Part shown: positions 1 to 6,456 of the stretch, piece by piece
Layout: every line of letters starts with the position of its first letter
Numbering within the stretch: position 1 is the first letter of the stretch
Source of the DNA: Bacteroidales bacterium
GTDB lineage: Bacteria; Bacteroidota; Bacteroidia; Bacteroidales; Muribaculaceae
Assembly: GCA_004552725.1 (NCBI GenBank)
Contig: SFNM01000040.1
Span: forward strand, 1 to 15,992
Length of the DNA: 15,992 nucleotides
Direction: 5' to 3'
The notes under the pieces: generated by a model
The model's input: the letters and a program-made list of their open reading frames with translations, nothing else
What the model was told of the DNA's origin: nothing
Databases searched by the model: none
Made by a program: the position numbers and the translations under genes

Positions 1-1
1 T

Positions 2-1087
2 GAAGTCATCAACATCGAAGCATCGCAATTAGTTGTGACTCTCAATGGGGCTGACGTGCAAGCAACCTCTGCCACCCTCAACCTTGCCGACAATACCATC
101 ACTCTTGCAGGTGTGCTCCCTGCCAACGATTTAGTGATTAACATCACCACCTCACCATCGGCTGAAGGTATCACTTTCGAAGGGTCCTCATTATGCACAC
201 CCTCAATCAACCCGGATGCACGTTCGTTAGCAGACATTTTGGTCTCCGTGCGAGGTTCAATCATCAATGGTATCGCCAATATCATTGTTCGTACATCCCA
301 AATAATAGAACAAAACCGCGCGATGGTTGGCGAGTGGTCTCTCATCAACAAAATCACATACTCCGGTACTTATTGGGACCAAACAGTTGAATCCTCTCCC
401 TTGTTGCTCCGCTGGGATGCCGCACCAAATATGGAACTACTGATGTCGCAATTTGGTGCAGCCTTGGCCTATCAAAATCTCAAATTGCTCAAACTCAACG
501 ACAACGCCACTGCCGAAATCACCTATTGTCCCTCACCTAAAATGGACATGGTGCTTCCTAATCCTGATGGTACAATACCGGAGCCTACTCACAACAATTG
601 GGTCACCACCGAGCCAAACCAGTTCTTCTGGTTCGTCAAAGGCGACCGTCTCTGCTTGGTACCCAACATCTACAAGATGCTTCGCGACCGCTTGGCCACA
701 ATCGGTGGCAACAACGGTGACATTGCCACTCAAAGCCGAGCCATCAACCGCGACCAAATCGACTCAATCGCCACCGTTGCAATCGAATCAATCAATTGGA
801 TGCGCGACTTCGCCAAGCAATGGGCTGCACCGGGACTCTCGTTCAAGTACACCCTCGATGGCGACAACCTCGCAATCTATTGGGACAAAGAAATGCTCGA
901 TCCGATTATGCAACTCGACTGCATTTTCACATTCCTACAATCTAAAATCGATGCAATCGAAGATGAAGAAACAGCCGGTATGATTAATATGCTGCTCCAA
1001 TTCGCAGGTATGCAATCCATCACCGACCTCCCCGACCTCTGGCAAAACACCAACGAATTTTATCTCGCCCTCAACTTCTGTAGATAA
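2..1087 (+). CDS. 3' part of an unidentified, probably exported protein
   Basis: The reading frame is open from the first complete codon at position 2 to the TAA at 1085-1087 (361 codons), so the true start and any signal peptide lie upstream; the GTG at 35 is an internal codon. The visible N-terminal 60 residues alternate short hydrophobic and polar stretches (LNGADVQ, ATLNLADNTITLAGV), as in a beta-sandwich or lipocalin-like fold. After a short linker comes a second half with GEWSL and WDAAPNM near its start, then FFWFVKGDRLCLVPNI, and a mostly helical C-terminal third (MLRDRLATIGG, SIATVAIESINWMRDF). The layout recalls Bacteroidales lipoproteins of unknown function, possibly DUF4925-like, but I cannot confirm the family. 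A hairpin terminator follows 28 bases after the stop, so this is the last gene of its transcript. Coding status is secure; function is unknown. Confidence 0.8.
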   Translation, partial: EVINIEASQLVVTLNGADVQATSATLNLADNTITLAGVLPANDLVINITTSPSAEGITFEGSSLCTPSINPDARSLADILVSVRGSIINGIANIIVRTSQIIEQNRAMVGEWSLINKITYSGTYWDQTVESSPLLLRWDAAPNMELLMSQFGAALAYQNLKLLKLNDNATAEITYCPSPKMDMVLPNPDGTIPEPTHNNWVTTEPNQFFWFVKGDRLCLVPNIYKMLRDRLATIGGNNGDIATQSRAINRDQIDSIATVAIESINWMRDFAKQWAAPGLSFKYTLDGDNLAIYWDKEMLDPIMQLDCIFTFLQSKIDAIEDEETAGMINMLLQFAGMQSITDLPDLWQNTNEFYLALNFCR

Positions 1088-1115
1088 CAATTCACATCTC
1101 ATTAAACGTCTTAAT

Positions 1116-1156
1116 TGGATAAAAGCGCCTCAAAGTTGGCGCTTTTATCCATTTTT
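1116..1156 (+). terminator. Rho-independent terminator
   Basis: A perfect 14-bp stem (1116-1129 with 1138-1151, core GATAAAAGCGCC) closes an 8-base loop and is followed by five Ts (1152-1156). It ends the transcript of the first gene. The 220-base gap 1088-1307 otherwise holds only the promoter element at 1213 and an AT-rich leader. Confidence 0.93.
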
Positions 1157-1212
1157 CTTACCATTTCGTAAAATATTTGCTTTTTTTCGCCTTTTATGTG
1201 CAATTATTTTCC

Positions 1213-1220
1213 TACATTTG
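1213..1220 (+). promoter_or_regulatory. Bacteroidetes -7 element for the 1308/2461 unit
   Basis: TACATTTG matches the Bacteroidetes sigma-ABfr -7 consensus TAnnTTTG and is followed by CA, as at the other promoters here. No good TTTG-type -33 element sits 19-21 bases upstream; the T-rich run at 1181-1188 may stand in. A start near 1225 would give a leader of about 80 bases before the ATG at 1308. Confidence 0.65.
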
Positions 1221-1307
1221 CAATTAATTATAATAAGAATTTATCCGCTTCTTTAAACTAATTCGACTTTTTCTCGTCAAATCATAAAACTAAATATCAC
1301 GAGCAAT

Positions 1308-2417
1308 ATGAAAACCTTCAAACTACTCTCCACGTTGATGCTCGTCGCCTCTTCCCTAATTTTGGCACCGTCAACCTCGGCCTCCTCTTGGGACGATGAC
1401 GATGATATCTACTACAACCCCTCATCGAAGCCTCAGCAGACTACCCAACCCGCTCGACAATCTACATACGTCCCTAATACCGTAGTTGACTATCCTGCGG
1501 CCGACACTTTCTATGCCAACTATGGCGGTTTACAGATGGATCTCGATGAGTATAACCGTCGCGGACAATTTCTCGTGCCCGACTCTGTTGCCTCCGACTC
1601 TACAGAACTCGGTGGCGACTCTTACCAATACACTCGTCGCATCGAACGTTTCTACAACTCCGACATCGTGAACGGATCAGGCAACCAAGACCTTGTTGAC
1701 TCATATTATTCCACTGAAGCCAACTCCAGTGCCGACCAAATCAACGTTTACGTTGTCAATGCATACCCCACTTGGGGATATACCTGGGCTAACCCTTACA
1801 ACTACTACCTCTGGAGCAATCCTTACTATTACGGGTGGTCGTACTACTACCCCTACTATGGTTGGTCATGGAGTTGGGGCTTCTATGATCCCTACTATAG
1901 TTGGACTTGGGGATGGTCGCCTTGCTACCCATATTACCATCACCACCACTGCTGGCACGACTCATGGCACTACCACGATTACGGCTACAACCACCATGGC
2001 GGTGGTTACCGCCCCGGACGCGCCGATGGTGCTCAATTCCCTCACGGTTCATCTTCCGGTAGCGGTAGCATCTCGCGTCCCGGCGCATTCAGTGCAGGCG
2101 CTTCCGGTGTATCTCGTCCCGGCAATATGGGCACCGGACGCGGTCGTTCCAACGCTTCGCCCTCAAGCACCACTCGCCCAAGCATCGGTAACAGTTCTTC
2201 CGGCAACCGCAATAACAACTCTTCAACCGGTAGCGGCTACAATCGCGGTCGCAACTCCGGTAGCAACTCCAGCCGTCCTTCCTACAATCAACCTTCTCGC
2301 CAATCGTCAGGCAACAACTCCGGAAGTTTCAATAGCGGTGGCTCGCGCGGTCGCTCCTCCGGTGGCTCTTACGGAGGTTCACGCGGCGGTGGCGGTGGTG
2401 GACGCGGTCGTCGATAA
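1308..2417 (+). CDS. secreted Tyr/Trp/His-rich protein with Arg/Gly/Ser-rich tail
   Basis: This 369-residue protein begins with a clear signal peptide (about residues 1-26, MKTFKLLSTLMLVASS, ending at STSASS). An acidic patch WDDDDD (28-33) follows, then a moderately ordered region to about residue 150. Residues 153-229 are extremely aromatic (YYWS, YPYYGWSWSWG, YYSWTWGW) and run into a His cluster at 211-230 (HHHHCWHDSWHYHDY) with Cys206 and Cys215. From about 236 to the end the chain is low-complexity Ser/Gly/Asn/Arg with SRPG and GRGR motifs, closing in GGGGGGRGRR. I recognise no catalytic domain. Similar aromatic then Gly/Arg-rich secreted proteins are found in Bacteroidales next to FadL-like barrels, and here a FadL-like gene starts 43 bases downstream with no promoter or terminator between. 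The His cluster could bind metal and the tail could bind polyanions; both are inference. The signal peptide at the ATG fixes the frame. Confidence 0.85.
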   Translation: MKTFKLLSTLMLVASSLILAPSTSASSWDDDDDIYYNPSSKPQQTTQPARQSTYVPNTVVDYPAADTFYANYGGLQMDLDEYNRRGQFLVPDSVASDSTELGGDSYQYTRRIERFYNSDIVNGSGNQDLVDSYYSTEANSSADQINVYVVNAYPTWGYTWANPYNYYLWSNPYYYGWSYYYPYYGWSWSWGFYDPYYSWTWGWSPCYPYYHHHHCWHDSWHYHDYGYNHHGGGYRPGRADGAQFPHGSSSGSGSISRPGAFSAGASGVSRPGNMGTGRGRSNASPSSTTRPSIGNSSSGNRNNNSSTGSGYNRGRNSGSNSSRPSYNQPSRQSSGNNSGSFNSGGSRGRSSGGSYGGSRGGGGGGRGRR

Positions 2418-2460
2418 TTACCACCCTATTCCTTATCGTTAACTATTTACACATTAACAT

Positions 2461-4062
2461 ATGAATAAACTTCTCACCATTGTAGCACTCTCTTCGCTTC
2501 CTGCCATCGCTATGGCCCAGAGCGCTCCCGATGCCTACAATTTTTCACAAACTGATATGCGCGGCACTGCTCGCTTCCTCTCTATGGGCGGAGCTTTTAC
2601 CGCCCTCGGTGGCGACCTCAGTTGTCTCAATCAAAACCCCGCCGGCATAGGCGTGTACCGTCGTAGCGAAATCGGTGCAACTCTCGAAATTGCGCCTGCC
2701 AAAATCTCCTCCTCGACAGTCTCCAACAACATATCAAAATCTAACACATACGCCTACTGCAACAACTTCGGCTATGTAGGCACCGTGCACCTCGACGGCG
2801 CTATGCCCACCTTCTCTTGGGGCGTGTCGTACAATCGCATCGCTTCGTTCGACCGCGACTACTCCGTCTACAACGGCTCCACCGAGACCTCTCTCACCAA
2901 CTACATCGCTTCTTTCACCAATGGCGTTGACAACTCCAAATTGGAATTCGACAATGTCAACAGTTATAACCCATACTACGATTCTAACGAAGATTGGCTC
3001 TCAATCCTCGCATACAATTCATACCTTATCAACCCCTCAGGCGGTGCTAATCAATACGTAGGCCTCGCCAACAACAGCACCAACGGCGACGCTCTCACTC
3101 GCGTTCACGAACGCGGATACGTCGACGAATATGCCATCGATTTCGGCGGCAACGTTGAAAACTGCGTGTACTGGGGTATCGGCTTCGGCATCACCGACTT
3201 CTCACTCAATCAACGAGTTGAATACAGCGAGAGTATGGAAAATGCCACCATCTACAATGGCTCCACGCTCATCAATAACGGTGATGCAGGCTTCAATCTC
3301 ACCAACCACCGAGTAGTCACCGGCACCGGCCTCAATATCAAAGCAGGTGTCATCTTCAAACCTATCCAAGAATTCCGCATCGGCATCGCCGTACACACCC
3401 CCACTTGGTATGACATGAAGCAATCTTCCTACGGCGAAGTCGACTACTCATACTTCGACCCCAACATGGCCGAAGGTCGCGACAACCCCTTCCAAGGCAA
3501 CGAATACACTGATGATGCTTATTATGACTTCCGCCTTAAGTCACCATGGAAACTCATGGTGGGCGGTGCTTGCGTCATCGGCAATCAGGCTATTTTATCG
3601 TTCGACTACGAACGTCAAGCCTACAATGATATGTCGCTCAAATATGAAGACGGTTGGGACTCTTGGGTCGACAACACTTGGGCCAACGACCACATTAAAG
3701 AATACTACAAAGCGTCGAACATTGTGCGCATCGGTGCCGAATATCGCCTCACTCCAAGTGTAAGCCTCCGCGCAGGTTACGCCTACTCCACCACCAACGT
3801 CAAAGAAGAAGTTGAAAACGGAGCCATCGAAGTTGCTACCGCCGGCACTAACCCCGCCTACACCCTCAACAAAGACACCAACCAAATCTCTGCCGGCCTC
3901 GGCTACCGCTACCAAGCATTCTACATCGATGCCGCTTACGTGTATCGCAACCGTAAATCAACCTACCACGCCTACACCAACTTCAACGGCTATCGCGCTC
4001 CCCAAGCCGACCTCACCGAAATCAACCATTCCATCGTCCTCTCCCTCGGCTTCAAATTCTAA
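2461..4062 (+). CDS. OmpP1/FadL-family outer-membrane barrel protein
   Basis: The 533-residue product has a signal peptide (1-20, cut after AMAQ) and then the Bacteroidetes OmpP1/FadL signature: GTARFLSMGGAFTALGGD (35-52) followed by NQNPAGIGVYR (57-67), which carries the FadL NPA motif. The rest alternates amphipathic strands and Asn/Tyr-rich loops, and the chain ends SIVLSLGFKF with a terminal Phe, the usual beta-barrel assembly signal. Length fits the family. FadL proteins move hydrophobic molecules such as fatty acids or aromatics across the outer membrane; Bacteroidetes members are often labelled hemin receptor without direct proof, and the substrate here cannot be read from sequence. 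It is the second gene of a two-gene unit behind the aromatic-rich secreted protein and is followed by a terminator 21 bases after the stop. Confidence 0.9.
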   Translation: MNKLLTIVALSSLPAIAMAQSAPDAYNFSQTDMRGTARFLSMGGAFTALGGDLSCLNQNPAGIGVYRRSEIGATLEIAPAKISSSTVSNNISKSNTYAYCNNFGYVGTVHLDGAMPTFSWGVSYNRIASFDRDYSVYNGSTETSLTNYIASFTNGVDNSKLEFDNVNSYNPYYDSNEDWLSILAYNSYLINPSGGANQYVGLANNSTNGDALTRVHERGYVDEYAIDFGGNVENCVYWGIGFGITDFSLNQRVEYSESMENATIYNGSTLINNGDAGFNLTNHRVVTGTGLNIKAGVIFKPIQEFRIGIAVHTPTWYDMKQSSYGEVDYSYFDPNMAEGRDNPFQGNEYTDDAYYDFRLKSPWKLMVGGACVIGNQAILSFDYERQAYNDMSLKYEDGWDSWVDNTWANDHIKEYYKASNIVRIGAEYRLTPSVSLRAGYAYSTTNVKEEVENGAIEVATAGTNPAYTLNKDTNQISAGLGYRYQAFYIDAAYVYRNRKSTYHAYTNFNGYRAPQADLTEINHSIVLSLGFKF

Positions 4063-4083
4063 TCTTCTCCACTACAAAGATAT

Positions 4084-4122
4084 GCCACACCTCGCACCGC
4101 CACAGGTACGAGGTGTGGCTTT
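4084..4122 (+). terminator. Rho-independent terminator after the FadL-like gene
   Basis: An 11-bp perfect stem (4084-4094 with 4109-4119, GCCACACCTCG), extended past one mismatch by three more pairs, closes a 6-base loop. TTT and a T-rich stretch (ATTATTATCTTTT) follow. It separates the FadL unit from the next gene. Confidence 0.9.
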
Positions 4123-4222
4123 ATTATTATCTTTTCCTTTTTAGTAAAGTTTCAACATTAATCATGTTTTTACAAAAAAATTACTATTATGTAAGATTAT
4201 TTGAATTTTTTTCATCAAATAT

Positions 4223-4253
4223 TTTGCAATTTAATATTTTTGATTTAAATTTG
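4223..4253 (+). promoter_or_regulatory. Bacteroidetes promoter for the six-repeat protein
   Basis: A -33 TTTG (4223-4226), a 19-base spacer and a -7 TAAATTTG (4246-4253) match the Bacteroidetes housekeeping consensus closely. Transcription would begin near 4258, leaving about 50 bases of leader before the ATG at 4308. Confidence 0.85.
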
Positions 4254-4307
4254 CAGCCGAAAGCTTCAAAAACGTTTCCAATTATTAACCAAACTATCGT
4301 ACTGACT

Positions 4308-6158
4308 ATGAAGAAAGTCTACTCACTTATTTTAACACTATTCGCAGTCTTTACCGCACTGACTGCATCTGCTCAGGAAGAGACCCAGATCAGTTTTACT
4401 CTTGTGCTCGACAATCCTGATGCTGTTACCGTCACCATCTCCAACCAAGAGCAAGAAGTTGTAGCCGGTAACAACGACTTCTCTGTCAACCCCTACACCT
4501 CGCTCGAAGTTCGCCCCAAAGGCGACTTCGCCATCACCTCCGTTACCGATAAAGACGGCCTCGCCCTGAGCTTGTATGGCGGTTACTTCTCCAAGTACTT
4601 CTATTCCGTGAACGAATCCGGTCAAATCTACACCGTTACTACCAAGAACCTTGCCGAAAGCCGCACCTGCAGCTTCGTGCTCATCGCCGACAACCCCGAC
4701 TTGATTAACGCCTCGCTCAGCGGTTCCGGCGCTGAACTCAACTTGGTTGAAGGCCCACAGACCATCGCTTTCGACCCCGAACTCGAAACCGAGCTCTACC
4801 TCAACTCCACCGGCTCCAAGAAGATCTTCGCCATCACCGTTAACGACGAGCCCTTCACCGTGGACTGGTCCAACACCATCCCCTTGGCCGACGGCATGAC
4901 CATCGATGTCAAAGCCGAATACCCCGATATGCCCTGCAACATCACCCTCTCCTTCCCCGAAGGCACCGGCATCGAGTGCATCGCTAATGTGGCTATCAAC
5001 TACGTAGACATCACCCTCGATGGCAACACATTCTCTTGTCAAGCCGAGGACCACGTCGATATCCGTATCTCCGACGCTTACAAAGTCAACGGCTACTCCT
5101 TCAACGGCGAGCCCCAAGACATGACCGACTTCTACAGCAACATCATGATGACACCCACCGAAGACACCGAGGTGTTCATCGATGCTGAACCTCTGCCCAA
5201 GCTCCACGCCACCGTCATCATCGACAACCCCGCCAACGTGAGCGCAACCCTCCAATATGAAACCATCACCCTCGAACCCGGTGAAAACACCATCGAATTC
5301 ATCCAGAACAACGCGTCCTTCTCCGTAAGCAACAGCCCCTTAGGCACAGTGACCAAAATCACCCAAACACTCAACGGCGAAGAGACCGACAAAACCGGCT
5401 CGTACTTCATCACCTTGGAAGACGGTATGATTCTCAACATCGAAACCGAGGATAAAGACCTGCCCAATATGTTCGTTCTCTACGTAGAAGACGTGGCAGC
5501 TTGCAACTACACATTCGGCCTGTCCAACTCCGACTGGGAAGAATACACCGTGGTTGAAGGTTACAACTTCATCCCCTTCAACGACGGCGACCTCCAGCTC
5601 TACCTCGGCGGCGAAACTGCCAACGAACACCAATCCGTATGGGTTAACTACGAGCAACTCGCTCCCCGCTACGAAGGCGGCAGCTCTTGGCAATTCACCC
5701 CGCAAGACGGCGACGTGGTGAAAGCATTCGCCCTCAATCCCAACCCCGACACCTACCAAGTAACCTTTGAAGTAGAAGGCGAGGAAGAAGGCGACCCCGT
5801 CACCACCAAAGACTGGGTAACCTACAACGACGACTGGAAGAACTTCACCGTCCTGGGCAAAACCGCCATCGTATTCGGTTGCGAAGCCGACGCCCAAGTA
5901 GAAGTATTCCTCGGTGAAGAGCAAATCGAACTCGACAAGACCGAGTACTCGCAAAACTTCATCTTCACCGTGACCGAAGACACCACCTTCACCGTCAAAT
6001 TCGGTGATGCCGGTGTAGGCAGCGTCCTCATGGACCAAGCCATAGACAGCGATGCCGTTTACAACCTCCAAGGCATCCGCGTAGGCTCACGCTCTGATTT
6101 GAACTCTCTCCCCCGCGGCCTCTACATCGTAGGCCAACAAAAAGTGACAGTTAAATAA
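4308..6158 (+). CDS. surface protein with six degenerate ~90-residue repeats and a T9SS-like tail
   Basis: The frame is open from an ATG at 4113, but that start lies inside the preceding terminator and upstream of the promoter. The ATG at 4308 gives a standard signal peptide (MKKVYSLILTLFAVFTALTA, cut near SAQ) and a 616-residue protein. Six related all-beta units begin near residues 28, 121, 210, 299, 387 and 483. Units 1, 2 and 4 open with a hydrophobic strand plus DNP (LVLDNPDAV, VLIADNPDLI, VIIDNPANV); several carry a VVEG/LEPGENT-type turn about 30 residues later. The last 34 residues (VYNLQGIRV ... LPRGLYIV ... KVTVK) resemble a type IX secretion type-A sorting domain. The protein is acidic and has no recognisable enzyme motif, so an adhesin, binding or structural role is an inference. 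It stands alone between its own promoter and terminator. Confidence 0.87.
   Translation: MKKVYSLILTLFAVFTALTASAQEETQISFTLVLDNPDAVTVTISNQEQEVVAGNNDFSVNPYTSLEVRPKGDFAITSVTDKDGLALSLYGGYFSKYFYSVNESGQIYTVTTKNLAESRTCSFVLIADNPDLINASLSGSGAELNLVEGPQTIAFDPELETELYLNSTGSKKIFAITVNDEPFTVDWSNTIPLADGMTIDVKAEYPDMPCNITLSFPEGTGIECIANVAINYVDITLDGNTFSCQAEDHVDIRISDAYKVNGYSFNGEPQDMTDFYSNIMMTPTEDTEVFIDAEPLPKLHATVIIDNPANVSATLQYETITLEPGENTIEFIQNNASFSVSNSPLGTVTKITQTLNGEETDKTGSYFITLEDGMILNIETEDKDLPNMFVLYVEDVAACNYTFGLSNSDWEEYTVVEGYNFIPFNDGDLQLYLGGETANEHQSVWVNYEQLAPRYEGGSSWQFTPQDGDVVKAFALNPNPDTYQVTFEVEGEEEGDPVTTKDWVTYNDDWKNFTVLGKTAIVFGCEADAQVEVFLGEEQIELDKTEYSQNFIFTVTEDTTFTVKFGDAGVGSVLMDQAIDSDAVYNLQGIRVGSRSDLNSLPRGLYIVGQQKVTVK
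4389..6005 (+). repeat. six tandem protein repeats, 88-96 codons each
   Basis: Repeat starts fall at residues 28, 121, 210, 299, 387 and 483 of the 4308 gene, a spacing of 93, 89, 89, 88 and 96 residues. Similarity is in strand pattern and short motifs (DNP opening, VxGxN turn), not at nucleotide level, so the duplication is old. Confidence 0.6.
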
Positions 6159-6182
6159 TCTTCATACGACTGTACATTCCGT

Positions 6183-6221
6183 GTGCCGGGTCGCCCGTTG
6201 ATGGACCGCCCGGCACTTTTT
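6183..6221 (+). terminator. Rho-independent terminator after the six-repeat gene
   Basis: An 8-bp GC-rich stem (GTGCCGGG 6183-6190 with CCCGGCAC 6209-6216) is followed by TTTTT (6217-6221). The loop is 18 bases and can pair a little further. The remaining gap to 6456 holds the next promoter and a structured leader. Confidence 0.88.
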
Positions 6222-6317
6222 ATACCCTCAATTTTATGTTATATAACATACAACCTGACATATTTTTACCATTTATGATAATTTTAACAATAAATTCTGT
6301 ATTTTTATGTGAATTTA

Positions 6318-6349
6318 TTTGGTAAATGGGCGAAAATCCTTTAAATTTG
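6318..6349 (+). promoter_or_regulatory. Bacteroidetes promoter for the protease/LRR unit
   Basis: A -33 TTTG (6318-6321), a 20-base spacer and a -7 TAAATTTG (6342-6349) are followed by CA. The predicted start near 6354-6356 gives a leader of about 100 bases before the protease ATG at 6457. Confidence 0.85.
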
Positions 6350-6357
6350 CACACGAA

Positions 6358-6378
6358 TTAATCTTACAGAGAGATTAA
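6358..6378 (+). promoter_or_regulatory. stem-loop at the 5' end of the protease leader
   Basis: TTAATCT (6358-6364) pairs perfectly with AGATTAA (6372-6378) around a 7-base loop TACAGAG. It lies a few bases after the predicted transcription start, so the message would begin with a small hairpin. A transcript-stabilising or regulatory role is inference; the stem is AU-rich and weak. Confidence 0.45.
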
Positions 6379-6421
6379 ACCAACGATCCTGCTAAGTCTA
6401 ACACTATAAAGTTCTCGCTCC

Positions 6422-6435
6422 TATATTCGAATATA
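6422..6435. promoter_or_regulatory. 14-bp perfect palindrome in the protease leader
   Basis: TATATTCGAATATA is a perfect dyad with no spacer, 21 bases upstream of the ATG at 6457. It could be a protein-binding dyad, but a palindrome of this length is expected about once by chance in a window of this size. Confidence 0.25.
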
Positions 6436-6456
6436 CTAAATAACAATAATTATAGC

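Noticed and set aside
1921..1995. CAC/CAT-rich tract resembling a short DNA repeat or engineered His tag
   Set aside because: It is in frame and encodes the natural His cluster of an aromatic-rich region; the units are irregular and no vector sequence surrounds it.
1693..2442. A 249-codon + strand frame overlapping the aromatic/RG-rich gene
   Set aside because: It lacks a signal peptide or promoter, is Thr/Ala/Val-rich, and is a frame shadow of low-complexity codons. The frame starting at 1308 has the signal peptide and full-length coherence.
4113..4307. N-terminal extension of the six-repeat protein to an ATG at 4113
   Set aside because: This start lies inside the preceding terminator hairpin and before the promoter at 4223-4253. 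The added residues are AT-derived (Phe, Tyr, Asn, Leu) and would bury the signal peptide that begins at 4308.
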